A DNA stretch of 64,000 bases. Source: Arenimonas soli. Its GTDB lineage: Bacteria; Pseudomonadota; Gammaproteobacteria; Xanthomonadales; Xanthomonadaceae. The stretch is from NCBI RefSeq assembly GCF_014643775.1, contig NZ_BMKC01000002.1, forward strand, positions 1-64,000. The letters are read 5' to 3'. The position numbers and the translations under genes are program-made. Position 1 is the stretch's first letter; each line of letters starts with the position of its first letter. The notes below the pieces were generated by a model. The model was not told the DNA's origin. It ran no database searches and saw only the letters and a program-made list of their open reading frames with translations. Positions 19,431 through 29,169 of this stretch are shown one piece after another.

Positions 19431-20714
19431 CTAGAAGCGGCGGCGCGCGCGGGCCGTGGCGGTGCCGGCCTTGAGCGCGTCGAGCGCGCGGCTGATGGCG
19501 CTGTCGCCTTCTATCAGCTCGCCGGCCTTGGCCTTGGCTTCGGCTTCGCCGGCCAGGTGGCCGGCCAGGTCCTGTTCGCGCATGCCGCGGGCGGCTTCGC
19601 CGCGCAACACGATGTCCGGAAGGATGCCGCGGGCCTGGATCGAAATACCGCTGGGCGTGTAATAACGCGCGGTGGTGAGCTTGATGGAATCGCCGTTGTC
19701 CAGCGGCACCACCGTCTGCACCGAGCCCTTGCCATAGGTGCGTGAACCCATGACGCTGGCGCGGCCGTGGTCGCGCAGCGCGCCGGCCAGGACCTCGGCG
19801 GCGCTGGCGGTGCCGGTGTCCACCAGCACGATGACCGGGGCGCCTTCAAGCAGGTCGCCGGGCTTGGCGTGGAAGCTGGCGTTCGAATACGGCAGGCGGC
19901 CCTGCGTGCGCACGATCAGGCCGTCGTCGAGCAGTGCGTCGGCAGCTTCGACCGCGGCGCTGAGCAGGCCGCCCGGGTTGGAGCGCAGGTCCAGCACCAG
20001 GCCACTCATCGACCCTTCCGCCTCTTCGGCCAGCTTGCGCAGCTGGCGGCGCACCTGCGGGCCGGTGTCGGTCTGGAAGGTGCTGATGCGCAGGTAGGCG
20101 TAACCGGGCTCGAGCAGGCGGCTGGTGACCGAGGTGACGCGGATGGCTTCGCGCACGATGGTCATGTCGCGTGGCTCGATCTCGCCCACGCGGGTGATGG
20201 TGATGGTGACCGGCTCTCCGGCTTCGCCGCGCAGGTCGTGGTGCGGCTTGGCGTTGCCGCTCAGGGGTTCGCCGTCGATGGCGACGATGACATCGCCGGC
20301 ACGAAGGCCGGCGCGGTGCGCGGGCGTGCCGTCGATGGGCGCCACCACCAGCAGGGTGTCGTCGGGACGGCGTTCGGTTTCCACGCCGATGCCGACGTAC
20401 TCGCCGCGGGTGTCGTCTAGCAGGGCCTCGGCCTCGTCCTTGTCCAGGTATGCGCTGTGCGGGTCGAGGTCGGACAGCAGGCCGCGCAGCGCGGACTTCA
20501 TAAGCTGCTTGTCGTCCACCGGTTCGACGTAGGCGTCCTTGACCGCGTTGTAGACCGACACGTAGCGGCGGATCTCGGCCAGCGGCACGTCGGTGGGCAG
20601 GGTTTCGGCCATGACCGGGTCGGTGGCGTCCACGGGGGCGGGCACGGACACCGGCGCCTGGGCGAGGGTCAGGGCGGGCAGCAGGGCGAAAACGAAGGCA
20701 AGTAGTTGGCGCAT
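19431..20714 (-). CDS. S41 family C-terminal processing peptidase
   Basis: 427 residues with signal peptide (MRQLLAFVFALLPALTLAQA). A PDZ domain (about residues 90-180: GEYVGIGVETERRPDDTLLV and GLRAGDVIVAIDGEP) is followed by the S41 protease core: catalytic Ser in GTASAAEVLAGAL and Lys in TYGKGSVQ. Such CtpA-type proteases trim periplasmic or cell-wall enzymes. It lies downstream of envC and gpmI on the same strand, the common gammaproteobacterial order; its partner may be the EnvC-like factor next door. Confidence 0.92.
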   Translation of the reverse strand: MRQLLAFVFALLPALTLAQAPVSVPAPVDATDPVMAETLPTDVPLAEIRRYVSVYNAVKDAYVEPVDDKQLMKSALRGLLSDLDPHSAYLDKDEAEALLDDTRGEYVGIGVETERRPDDTLLVVAPIDGTPAHRAGLRAGDVIVAIDGEPLSGNAKPHHDLRGEAGEPVTITITRVGEIEPRDMTIVREAIRVTSVTSRLLEPGYAYLRISTFQTDTGPQVRRQLRKLAEEAEGSMSGLVLDLRSNPGGLLSAAVEAADALLDDGLIVRTQGRLPYSNASFHAKPGDLLEGAPVIVLVDTGTASAAEVLAGALRDHGRASVMGSRTYGKGSVQTVVPLDNGDSIKLTTARYYTPSGISIQARGILPDIVLRGEAARGMREQDLAGHLAGEAEAKAKAGELIEGDSAISRALDALKAGTATARARRRF

Positions 20715-20747
20715 GGGGGGATTATGCGCCCGGCAGGGCGATGTGGG

Positions 20748-21902
20748 TCAGGGTTTGAACCAGGGCTTGGGATCCTGGGGCTGGCCATTGCGGCGCAGTT
20801 CGAAGTACAGGGCCGGGCGGCCCTGGCCGCCGGAGCTGCCGACGGTGGCCAGCGGGTCGCCGGCGCGGACCCAGTCGCCGACGTCCTTGAGCAGGGCGTC
20901 GTTGAAGGCGTACAGGCTCATCCAGCCGTCGCCGTGGTCGACGATGACCAGCAGGCCATAGCCCTTGAGCCAATCGGAAAAGGCCACCCGGCCGGGCGCC
21001 ACGGCCCTGACTTCGGCCCCCGCGGTGCCGGCGACCAGCCAGCCGTCACTGCCGCGGCCGTCGGGCAGCTTGCCGCCGAAGGCCGCCAGCACGCTGCCGG
21101 CCAGCGGCCGCCCCAGCTGGCCGCGGCGGCCCGCGAAGGGCCGGGTATCGTCCACCTGGCGGGGGATGTCGGCGACGGCGTCGCGCAGCTGTTCAAGCAG
21201 CTTGAGCACGGTCTTTTCGTCGCGGCCCAGGGCCGCCAGGCGCGCGGCCCGGTCCTTGAAGCCCGATTCGAGCGTGGCCAGCACCTTGGCGCGCTCGGCG
21301 CGCTGGCCTTCCAGCGCGGCCAGGTCGGCCTGCTGCTGGGCCAGGGCGGCGGCCAGCACGTCGCGCTGGTCCTGGATGCGCTGGGCGACGGTGGCCAGGG
21401 CCTGCAGTTCGTCCAGCAGGCCGGCGATGCGTTCCTGGCGGTCGGCCTGGAAATAGCGGTGGTAGGCCAGTACCCGGGCCAGGTCGGCCATGCGGTCCTG
21501 GGCCAGCAGCAGCTTGAGCTGTTCGTGGCGCCCCAGGGCATAGGCCGAGCGCACCAGCGCCGCCAGGGCTTCGCGCTGTTCGGACAGGCCGGCTTCCAGC
21601 CGGGCCTGCTGCGCCTGCAGGTCGCGCAGTTCGATTTCGGTGGTGGCGATGCCGGCTTCGGTGCGGCGCAGGGCGCGCACGGCGTCGCCCACCTGGGCGT
21701 CGGCCTCGCGCAGGGCCTTGCTGGCTTCGCTGCGTTCGCCGTCGAGCTTTCGCTGTTCGGCGGTGATGGCCTTGATCTGCTGGCGCAGCGCCTGGAGCTG
21801 CTGTTCGGCGGCGGCTTCCTTCTTTTCGCGCTCGGCCGGCTGGGCGGCGGCGGGCAGGGCCGCCGCCGCCAGGCAGGCGGCCAGCACCAGGCGACGGATC
21901 AA
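20748..21902 (-). CDS. envC: murein hydrolase activator EnvC (M23 family)
   Basis: 384 residues with an N-terminal signal peptide. Residues about 25-240 form a long coiled coil rich in Gln, Ala and Arg (LQALRQQIKAITAEQRKLDG). A C-terminal LytM/M23 domain follows (VDHGDGWMSLYAFNDALLKD, GDPLATVGSSGGQGRPALYF). The canonical HxxxD and HxH zinc ligands are incomplete (VDHGDGW without a second H; ALYFELR), typical of EnvC, which activates amidases without cutting peptidoglycan. Start overlaps the gpmI stop by 4 bases. Confidence 0.92.
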   Translation of the reverse strand: MIRRLVLAACLAAAALPAAAQPAEREKKEAAAEQQLQALRQQIKAITAEQRKLDGERSEASKALREADAQVGDAVRALRRTEAGIATTEIELRDLQAQQARLEAGLSEQREALAALVRSAYALGRHEQLKLLLAQDRMADLARVLAYHRYFQADRQERIAGLLDELQALATVAQRIQDQRDVLAAALAQQQADLAALEGQRAERAKVLATLESGFKDRAARLAALGRDEKTVLKLLEQLRDAVADIPRQVDDTRPFAGRRGQLGRPLAGSVLAAFGGKLPDGRGSDGWLVAGTAGAEVRAVAPGRVAFSDWLKGYGLLVIVDHGDGWMSLYAFNDALLKDVGDWVRAGDPLATVGSSGGQGRPALYFELRRNGQPQDPKPWFKP

Positions 21903-23455
21903 ACCAGCTCCACCAGCGGCCGACCGCTCATCTCGGCCGGCCTGGCCAAGCCCAGCAGGGCCAGCATCGTGGGCGCGATGTCGCGCAGGGCGCCGCCGTC
22001 GCGCAGGCGTGCCTTGCGGCCGCAGTAAACGAAGGGCACCGGGCCGACGGTGTGCGAGGTGTGCGGCTGGCCGGTGTCCGGGTCGCGCATCATTTCCAGG
22101 TTGCCGTGGTCGGCGGTGACGATCATCTCGCCGCCGACTTCAGCCAGCGCGGCGCGGATCGCGCCCAGGGCGTGGTCGACGGCTTCGGCGGCCTGGATGG
22201 CGGCGGCCAAGATGCCGCTGTGGCCGACCATGTCGGGGTTGGCGATGTTGCAGATGATCACGTCGTGGCTGCGCGCGCGGATGTCGTCGGTCAGGCGCGC
22301 GGTGAGCTGGGGCAGGCTCATCTCCGGCTGCAGGTCGTAGGTGGCGACTTTCGGCGACGGGATCAGCGCGCGTTCTTCGCCTTCGACCACGGTTTCCTTG
22401 CCGCCGCTCATGAAGAAGGTGACGTGGGCGTACTTTTCGGTTTCGGCGATGCGCAGCTGGCTCAGGCCGTTGGCGGCCAGCACTTCGCCCAGGGTGTTTT
22501 TCAGGTCTTCGGCGCCGAAGGCGACCGGGGCCGGCAGTTTGGCGTCGTATTCGGTGAGGCAGACGAAACGGCCGAGTTTGGGCACGCGGCGCGCGAAGCC
22601 GTCGAAGGCAGGGTCGACGAAGGCGGACGTAAGCTGGCGGGCGCGGTCGGCGCGGAAATTCATGAACACCACGGCGTCGCCGTCGCGCATCGGGTGGTGG
22701 CCACGGATGACGGTGGGCAGCACGAATTCGTCGTTTTCGTCGCGCCCGTAGGCGACCTGCAGCGCGGTGACGGCGTCGGACGCAGTGTCGTCGGCGTCGG
22801 CTTCGACGATGGCCTTCCAGGCGCGTTCAAGCCGGTCCCAGCGCTTGTCGCGGTCCATGGCGTAATAACGCCCGATGACCGTGGCCACGCGCACGTCGCC
22901 TTCGTCGCACAGGGCGTGCAGGCGCTGCAGGCTGGGCTCGGCCGAACGCGGCGGCATGTCGCGGCCGTCCAGGAAGGCGTGCACGGCGATGTCGGCCACG
23001 CCTTCGCGGCGGGCCAGTTCGACCATGGCGAACAGGTGGTCTTCGTGGCTGTGCACGCCGCCCGGCGACAGCAGGCCGAACAGGTGCAGGGTGCCGGCGG
23101 CGGCCTTGGCGGCGCGGCAGGCGGCGACCAGTTCGGCATTGGCGAAGAAGCTGCCGTCCTCGATGGCGGCGTCCACGCGGGTCAGGTCCTGGTAGACGAT
23201 GCGGCCGGCGCCGATGTTCATGTGGCCGACTTCGGAATTGCCCATCTGGCCCTCGGGCAGGCCCACGTGCTTGCCCTCGGTGTGCACCAGGGTGTGCGGG
23301 CAATCGGCCAGCAGGCGGCGCCAGTTGGGCAGCCGGGCCTGGGCCAGGGCGTTGTCGGCGGGGTCGTCGCGGTGGCCCCAGCCGTCGAGGATCAGCAGCA
23401 GCAGGGGCTTGGGGCGGTTGGGGGCAGGCAAGGCGGACTCCGGGACGTGTGGCAC
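21899..23455 (-). CDS. gpmI: 2,3-bisphosphoglycerate-independent phosphoglycerate mutase
   Basis: 518 residues from a GTG start (MPHVPESALP). Alkaline-phosphatase superfamily features are visible: LLILDGWGH (metal Asp), MGNSEVGHMNIGAG (phosphorylated Ser), FLDGRDMPP, NFRADRARQLT, NPDMVGHSG and TADHGN (metal ligands). It interconverts 3- and 2-phosphoglycerate using two Mn2+ and no cofactor. First gene of gpmI-envC-ctp; its promoter must lie in 23456-23555, divergent from the beta-repeat gene. Confidence 0.97.
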   Translation of the reverse strand: MPHVPESALPAPNRPKPLLLLILDGWGHRDDPADNALAQARLPNWRRLLADCPHTLVHTEGKHVGLPEGQMGNSEVGHMNIGAGRIVYQDLTRVDAAIEDGSFFANAELVAACRAAKAAAGTLHLFGLLSPGGVHSHEDHLFAMVELARREGVADIAVHAFLDGRDMPPRSAEPSLQRLHALCDEGDVRVATVIGRYYAMDRDKRWDRLERAWKAIVEADADDTASDAVTALQVAYGRDENDEFVLPTVIRGHHPMRDGDAVVFMNFRADRARQLTSAFVDPAFDGFARRVPKLGRFVCLTEYDAKLPAPVAFGAEDLKNTLGEVLAANGLSQLRIAETEKYAHVTFFMSGGKETVVEGEERALIPSPKVATYDLQPEMSLPQLTARLTDDIRARSHDVIICNIANPDMVGHSGILAAAIQAAEAVDHALGAIRAALAEVGGEMIVTADHGNLEMMRDPDTGQPHTSHTVGPVPFVYCGRKARLRDGGALRDIAPTMLALLGLARPAEMSGRPLVELV

Positions 23456-23555
23456 GGGCGAATTGTAGCGCCGGAGCGGATAGTCGGCCTGTCGGACATT
23501 TAAACCCCCCGCCCGGGGGATGCATCAGACCCGGTACTTTCCAAGGAGCCACGCC

Positions 23556-24281
23556 ATGCGCATTCGTCCCCTCGCCGCCCTGATTCCCCTGTCACTGGCC
23601 CTGGCCGCCGCACCCGCCTTCGCCGAACAGGACATCGAAAAGATGAACGGCAGCGTCACCGCCGAGGCTGATGGCGAATACGGCTCGCTTTCGACCCTCA
23701 ACGGCGGCATCACGATCCGGGAAGGCGCCACGGTGCGGGAGGCTGAAACGGTCAACGGCGGCATCACCGTCAAGGCCAAGGCCCGCGTCGGCGCTGCCGA
23801 GACCGTAAACGGCGGCATCCGCCTCGAGGACGGCGCCAGCGCCGGCGAGATCGACGTGGTCAACGGCGGCGTCAGGCTGGGCCGCGATGTCCGGATCGAA
23901 GGCGACGTGGAGGCGGTCAACGGGGGCGTGCGCGTCGAAGCCGGCACCGAAATCGGCGGCAACGTCGAGAACGTCAACGGCGCCATGTACTTCGACCGCG
24001 CCCGAGTGGGCGGCGAGGTGGTGACCACGCACGGCGACATCACGCTCGAGGGTTCCACCGTGCGCGGCGACCTGCGTGTCGAGAAGCCCAGCAGCAGCTG
24101 GTGGTCGAGCAAGCGCAAGCGCATGCCGCGGATCATCATCGGCGCCGGTTCGGTGGTGGGCGGCGAAATGGTGTTCGAACACGAAGTGGAGCTGTACGTG
24201 CACCCGGACGCCAAGGTCGGCAAGCAGTCCGGCGTTTCGCCGAAGATGATCGACGGCCCCGACGCACCGCGGGCCGACTGA
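23556..24281 (+). CDS. exported beta-repeat protein with VNGGI-type repeats
   Basis: 241 residues from ATG 23556 (AAGGAG at 23542-23547). Signal peptide to about residue 23. Residues about 35-180 hold seven or more imperfect 17-20 residue repeats, each with a (V/L)NGG(I/V)-x-(V/L) core (TLNGGITIREGA, TVNGGITVKAKA, TVNGGIRLEDGA, VVNGGVRLGRDV, AVNGGVRVEAGT), predicting a left- or right-handed beta solenoid as in bactofilin/polymer-forming proteins. Unlike bactofilins it is exported. Basic linker WWSSKRKRMPR then a further repeat region. Role unknown. Confidence 0.82.
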   Translation: MRIRPLAALIPLSLALAAAPAFAEQDIEKMNGSVTAEADGEYGSLSTLNGGITIREGATVREAETVNGGITVKAKARVGAAETVNGGIRLEDGASAGEIDVVNGGVRLGRDVRIEGDVEAVNGGVRVEAGTEIGGNVENVNGAMYFDRARVGGEVVTTHGDITLEGSTVRGDLRVEKPSSSWWSSKRKRMPRIIIGAGSVVGGEMVFEHEVELYVHPDAKVGKQSGVSPKMIDGPDAPRAD

Positions 24282-24340
24282 TTTCCTTAACGCGGGATGG
24301 CGCTAGAATCGGGGTTTCCGTTCAGCTGGAGACCCCACGC

Positions 24341-26089
24341 ATGAAACACACCCTGCTCTTTGCCGCCGCGGCGCTGGCCCTGTCGGCCTGCAGTCCGTCG
24401 TCGGAACCGGCGGACGAGGCCGGCACCACGGTCGCCCCGGTCGCCAGCGCCGCACCGTCGGTCGACCACGGCTTTGGCCCCGAAATTTCCGCCGAGGACT
24501 TCGCGGCCCACGTGAAGGTGCTTTCTTCGGATGAGTTCGGTGGCCGCGCCCCGGGCACCGAGGGCGAGCAGATGACCGCCGATTACCTGGTGGCGCAGTT
24601 CGAGCGCCTGGGCCTGCAGCCGGGCAACGGCGACAGCTGGTTCCAGGACGTGGCGATGGTGGAAACCACCGCGGACGAATCCACGTCCAGCGCGAAGATC
24701 ACCCTGGGTGGTGAAGACCGCCCGCTGGCCTTCGGCACCCAGATGGCCCTGGGCACGCGTACCGCCAAGCCCGAAGTTTCCGTCGAAGCCAGCGAGATGG
24801 TGTTCGTGGGTTACGGCGTGAACGCGCCGGAAGCCGGCTGGAACGACTACGAAGGCCTGGATGTCAAGGGCAAGACCGTGGTCATGCTGGTCAACGACCC
24901 GGGCTTCCACGTCGGCGACGAAGAACTGTTCGCCGGCAAGAAGATGACCTACTACGGCCGCTGGTCCTACAAGTACGAAGAAGCCGCCCGCCAGGGTGCC
25001 GCCGCCGCGCTGGTCATCCATGACGACGCCGGTGCCGGTTATGGCTGGGACGTGGTGAAGAACAGCTGGTCGGGCGCGCAGTACGACCTGCCGGTGTCGG
25101 CCGATCCCGAGCCGCGCCTGCCGATGCAGGGCTGGATCACCGGCGAAGTGGCCGAGCAGCTGTTCGCCGACGCGGGCCTGGACCTGGCCGCGCAGCGCAC
25201 CGCCGCCAACAAGCAGGGCTTCCGCGGCGTCGCCCTGGGTGACGCCACCTTCAGCGCCACGCTCAATTCCAGCATCAAGGAAGGCAGCTCGCGCAACATC
25301 CTGGCCATGCTGCCGGGCACCGAGCGTCCGGACGAGGCCATCGTCTACACCGCGCACTGGGACCACCTGGGCGACCACAGCGCGACCCACGGCGGTGACG
25401 GCACCGCGGTGTCGGCCGGTTCAGAAGGCGAGGACCACATCTACAACGGCGCCATCGACAACGCCACCGGCGTCGCCGGCGTGCTGGAGATCGCCGAAGC
25501 CTTCACCGTGCAGGACCCGAAGCCGGCGCGTTCGGTGGTGTTCCTGCTGGTGACCCTGGAAGAGTCGGGCCTGCTGGGTTCGAAGTACTACGCCGCCAAC
25601 CCGGTGATCCCACTCAAGGACACGGTGGCGGTGGTGAACCTGGACGCGATGTCCGTCGTCGGCCCGACCAAGGACTTCGTGGTCATCGGCCTGGGCAACA
25701 GCGAACTCGACGACGTGCTGCGCCCGATCGCCGAAGCCCAGGGCCGCGTGCTGGTCGAAGAGGACGGCGTCGAGAAGGGCTTCTTCTTCCGCTCCGACCA
25801 CTTCAGCTTCGCCAAGTACGGCGTGCCGGCGCTGTACGCCAAGGGCGGCATCGACCACGTCGAGAAGGGCAAGGAGTACGGCCGCGAGATCCAGGCCAAC
25901 TACCAGACCGTGGCCTACCACAAGGCCGCCGACGAGTACGACCCGAACTGGGACCTGCGCGGCGTGGTGCAGGACCTGCAGGCGCTGTACGGCGTTGGCC
26001 GTGAACTGGCAGGCAACGACGCCTGGCCGAACTACGTGGAAGGCAATGCGTTCAAGGCCGCCCGCGATGAGTCGCGCGCTGCCGAATAA
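24341..26089 (+). CDS. M28 family metallopeptidase, lipoprotein
   Basis: 582 residues from ATG 24341. Lipoprotein signal MKHTLLFAAAALALSAC. A PA-domain insert (about 150-290) precedes the M28 catalytic core: zinc ligands in YTAHWDHLG, NGAIDNATGVAG, TLEESGLLGS, NLDAMS and FFRSDHFSFA. Probably an aminopeptidase acting in the periplasm or outer membrane. It ends at a strong terminator (26113-26135). Confidence 0.94.
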   Translation: MKHTLLFAAAALALSACSPSSEPADEAGTTVAPVASAAPSVDHGFGPEISAEDFAAHVKVLSSDEFGGRAPGTEGEQMTADYLVAQFERLGLQPGNGDSWFQDVAMVETTADESTSSAKITLGGEDRPLAFGTQMALGTRTAKPEVSVEASEMVFVGYGVNAPEAGWNDYEGLDVKGKTVVMLVNDPGFHVGDEELFAGKKMTYYGRWSYKYEEAARQGAAAALVIHDDAGAGYGWDVVKNSWSGAQYDLPVSADPEPRLPMQGWITGEVAEQLFADAGLDLAAQRTAANKQGFRGVALGDATFSATLNSSIKEGSSRNILAMLPGTERPDEAIVYTAHWDHLGDHSATHGGDGTAVSAGSEGEDHIYNGAIDNATGVAGVLEIAEAFTVQDPKPARSVVFLLVTLEESGLLGSKYYAANPVIPLKDTVAVVNLDAMSVVGPTKDFVVIGLGNSELDDVLRPIAEAQGRVLVEEDGVEKGFFFRSDHFSFAKYGVPALYAKGGIDHVEKGKEYGREIQANYQTVAYHKAADEYDPNWDLRGVVQDLQALYGVGRELAGNDAWPNYVEGNAFKAARDESRAAE

Positions 26090-26106
26090 GGCCCGCGACG
26101 TTGCAC

Positions 26107-26135
26107 GAAAAAGGCCGCCTCCGGGCGGCCTTTTT
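26107..26135 (+). terminator. rho-independent terminator of the M28 peptidase gene
   Basis: GGCCGCC TCC GG GCGGCC-type hairpin at 26113-26130 flanked by AAAAA (26107-26112) and TTTTT (26131-26135), 18 bases after the stop; symmetric enough to serve both strands. Confidence 0.9.
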
Positions 26136-26146
26136 CATGCCCCCAG

Positions 26147-26178
26147 AATGGGGTCCAGAATGTTCTCTGACCCCATTT
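26147..26178. repeat. short inverted repeat of the GGGGTCAGAG family
   Basis: AATGGGGTC (26147-26155) and GACCCCATT(T) (26169-26178) face each other; the right half AATGTTCTCTGACCCCATTT (26159-26178) is identical over 20 bases to 31667-31686. It overlaps the stop of the alpha/beta hydrolase gene. Confidence 0.8.
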
Positions 26179-27127
26179 ATTGCACGAAGGCGGTGAGGGC
26201 TTCGGCGACCTGGCGGGGCTGGGCCATCATGGGCATGTGGCCGCAGCCGCTGAGGATGACGGTGCGGCTTTCCGGCAGGCCGCGGGCGAAGACCTCGGCG
26301 GCGCTGATGTCGATCACCTTGTCTTCGCGGCACCACAGCAGGAGTGTCGGCGCGCTGATGTTGCCCAGCTCGGCTTCCAGCGCGAACGCGTCCGGGCCGC
26401 GGCCGATGCCGTCGAGCACGCGCTGTTCGAAATCGGCATCCGCGCGGCGGCGGCGCACCAGGGCTTCGCTGGCCGGCCAGGGCACGAACGGCGGGTCGGC
26501 GAAAACGATGCCCAGGTAACGCTTGAGCTCGGCGCGGTTGGTCACCTGAAAGGGGTTGTCGCCCGCCAGCACGGCGTTGGCGAAGGCGTTTTCGTCATAG
26601 CGCACGCCGGCCGAAGACATCAGCACGATGCGCGGCGCAGCCTCCGGGTGACGCGATGCCAGCAGGCCGACGATCTGCCCGCCCATGGAATGCCCCACCA
26701 CCAACTCCGGCGCCTGCGGCAGCGCCTTGATGAAGGCCGCCAGGCGCGCGGCCTGCGCAACCGGGCCGTAGTCGGCGCCGGCCAGGCGGTCGCTTTCGCC
26801 CCAGCCGGGCAGGTCCACCGCGATGACGCGATGCGTGCGCGAAAGTTCGCGCATCAGCGGCAGCCAGTTTTCCTTACTGCCGGTGAAGCCGTGCACCAGC
26901 ACCAGCAGCGGCGCATCGCGCGGGCCGGCCGCGACGCTGGCCCAGCGGTGGCCGGCCACCTCGAAATCCAGCGGGTCGGCACCGGCCAGCCAGCGCTGGC
27001 GCGCGAACTCGGCCTGCAGCAGGCGTTCGGGCGCGCTGGCGGCAAGCCCCAGCGCGCCAATGGTGACGCCCAGGGCGCCGGCCAGCAGCAGCTTGTTGCG
27101 CGAGCTGGCCGGGCGGTCGGCCGTCAT
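26177..27127 (-). CDS. alpha/beta hydrolase
   Basis: 316 residues. N-terminal hydrophobic anchor or signal (LLLAGALGVTIGALGLAASA). Core: LVLVHGFTGSKENW (oxyanion HG), nucleophile elbow VGHSMGGQ, acid in WCREDKVID, and His in GCGHMPMM. Similar to lipase/esterase-like single-domain hydrolases; substrate unknown. Its start overlaps the M1 peptidase stop by four bases (ATGA), so the two are translationally coupled. Confidence 0.9.
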   Translation of the reverse strand: MTADRPASSRNKLLLAGALGVTIGALGLAASAPERLLQAEFARQRWLAGADPLDFEVAGHRWASVAAGPRDAPLLVLVHGFTGSKENWLPLMRELSRTHRVIAVDLPGWGESDRLAGADYGPVAQAARLAAFIKALPQAPELVVGHSMGGQIVGLLASRHPEAAPRIVLMSSAGVRYDENAFANAVLAGDNPFQVTNRAELKRYLGIVFADPPFVPWPASEALVRRRRADADFEQRVLDGIGRGPDAFALEAELGNISAPTLLLWCREDKVIDISAAEVFARGLPESRTVILSGCGHMPMMAQPRQVAEALTAFVQ

Positions 27128-29028
27128 TGGGTTCCTGCGTCCGCGGCGTCGCGCGCCTTGGCCAGCACCGACTCCACCGACCCGCGGGTGATCGGGTGGT
27201 AGCCGGCCTTGGACATTTCGTAAACCTGCGTGGCGAAGGCCAGGCCTTCTTCACTGGCGACCAGGGCTTCGTAGGTGGGCATGATCAGCTTGCGGCGGCC
27301 GATCTTGCGCAGGAACAGCGACATCGCCGGCCGCGCCTCGAAATACTGGCTGCGCTCGGACAGCGGGTACCAGCGCTGGGCCAGTTCGCCGTTGGACGTG
27401 CCGGTGAAGCGGAAGGCCTGGTCGAGTTCGACCATCTGCGCCGGCTCCAGCGACTCTGGCATGCCTTCCAGGAAGTACACCCACTCCTGCGTCGTCCACT
27501 CGGCCGTGGGCAGGTCGCGGGCGGCTTCGCGGCTTTCCAGCCAGCTGGCGCGCGCGGCGTCGACGGCGGCGAATCGCGGGGAGTCGATGCGGGGCGCGAA
27601 TTCGGGGATGCCGGGCGCGGTCATCCAGGCCATCACTTCCTCGCGGGTGACGGCTTCGGGCTGCTTGACCATCAGCTCGCTTTCAAGGAAGGCCAGGAAC
27701 TGTTCGCTGGTGGCCGACTGGAAGGCGTGCTGGTCGAACCAGGCGCGCAGGAAGGCGTCGAAGTTTTCACGACCGAAACGCTGTTCAAGGAACTGCAGGA
27801 ACCAGGCACCCTTGTCGTAGGCCACCGCGCCCAGCGCTTCTTCCGGGTCGGAGCCAGCGCGCGCGGGCAGCATCAGCACCTGCTGCGCCTCGGGCACTTC
27901 CTTCAACTCTTCGCGCAGGCCATTGCGGCTGATGGTGTACTCCATGTCGGCGCGGGCCTTGCCGAACAGTTCCTCGACGATGCGGTTCTCGACGTAGCTG
28001 GTGAAGCCTTCGTTGAGCCACATGTCCTTCCAGGTGGCATTGGTGACCAGGTTGCCCGACCACGAATGCGCCAGCTCGTGCGCGATCAGCGACACCAGCG
28101 ACTTGTCGCCGACGATGACGGTCGGCGTGATGAAGCTAAGACGCGGGTTTTCCATGCCGCCGAACGGGAACGACGGCGGCAGGATCAGCAGGTCGTACCG
28201 GCCCCAGCGGTAGGGACCGTACAGCGACTCGGTGACCTGGATCATGCGCTCGGTGTCTTCGAACTCCTTCACCGCGCGGTCGATGACCTGCGGTTCGGCC
28301 CAGACGCCGGCGCGTTCGGAGATGGGCTTGAACACCAGGTCGCCGGCGGCGATCGCCATCAGGTAGCTGGGGATGGCCTGGGGCATGGTGAAGGTGTAGT
28401 CGCCGTCGCGCTCGGCCTGCGGGTCGTTGTCGGCGCTCATCAGCGCCATCACGTCGGCCGGGGTGCGGATGCGCGCGGTGTAGGTGAAGCGCACCGACGG
28501 GGTGTCCTGCAGCGGCACCCAGCTGCGGGCGTGGATGGCCTGGGACTGGCTGAACATGAACGGCGTCCTGCCGCCCGAGGTCATGCTGGGCGCCAGCCAC
28601 TGCAGGCCGGAGGCGTCGGGCGAGGTGGCGTAGTGGATGCGCACCTGTTCGTACTGGCGCGGCAGGGTGATGGTGAGCTTGCTGCCGAATCGTTCGTCTT
28701 CTTCGGCCAGGGCGAATTCGAGTTCGCGCCACTTGCGGCTGCCGTTGCGGCCCTCGATGCGTTCGATGGCCAGGTCGCGGGTGTCGAGCACCAGCTCGCG
28801 GGCCGCTTCGTCCACCCACTCCAGGCCCAGCGTGGCGTGGCCTTCTAGCTGGCGGTCGGCGAAATCAACGGCCAGGTCCAGCCCCAGGTTCGCTATGCGC
28901 ACCTTGTCGGGCTGGGCGTAGGAATGTTCATCGCTGCGGCGATCGTCTTCGGCCGGGGCCTGGGCGGGCGCCTGGGCAAGGGCTGGCTGGGACAGCAGCA
29001 GGGCAAGGATCAGGCTGAGGCGGCGCAT
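27124..29028 (-). CDS. M1 family metallopeptidase (aminopeptidase)
   Basis: 634 residues from ATG at 29028; the open frame continues far upstream but MRRLSLILALLLSQPALAQA is a signal peptide. GGMENPRLSF is the exopeptidase GxMEN-type motif. Zinc site HELAH (about residues 317-321) with the third ligand Glu in NEGFTSYVE, the M1 spacing. Domain order as in leukotriene A4 hydrolase-like M1 enzymes, with the C-terminal helical domain present. Probably degrades peptides in the periplasm. Confidence 0.94.
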   Translation of the reverse strand: MRRLSLILALLLSQPALAQAPAQAPAEDDRRSDEHSYAQPDKVRIANLGLDLAVDFADRQLEGHATLGLEWVDEAARELVLDTRDLAIERIEGRNGSRKWRELEFALAEEDERFGSKLTITLPRQYEQVRIHYATSPDASGLQWLAPSMTSGGRTPFMFSQSQAIHARSWVPLQDTPSVRFTYTARIRTPADVMALMSADNDPQAERDGDYTFTMPQAIPSYLMAIAAGDLVFKPISERAGVWAEPQVIDRAVKEFEDTERMIQVTESLYGPYRWGRYDLLILPPSFPFGGMENPRLSFITPTVIVGDKSLVSLIAHELAHSWSGNLVTNATWKDMWLNEGFTSYVENRIVEELFGKARADMEYTISRNGLREELKEVPEAQQVLMLPARAGSDPEEALGAVAYDKGAWFLQFLEQRFGRENFDAFLRAWFDQHAFQSATSEQFLAFLESELMVKQPEAVTREEVMAWMTAPGIPEFAPRIDSPRFAAVDAARASWLESREAARDLPTAEWTTQEWVYFLEGMPESLEPAQMVELDQAFRFTGTSNGELAQRWYPLSERSQYFEARPAMSLFLRKIGRRKLIMPTYEALVASEEGLAFATQVYEMSKAGYHPITRGSVESVLAKARDAADAGTQ

Positions 29029-29169
29029 GGGCGTTTCCGTACGGCGGGACCGTCCGATTCTATCGCAGGCGGGACCCGGTTCCCGGCCCAGGTGGCAAAC
29101 GTGATCTGGGACAAACCAGCCTCCCGGGAGGCGCGGCATACTGGGTCCAGACCCCTGCCGAGCCCGCCC

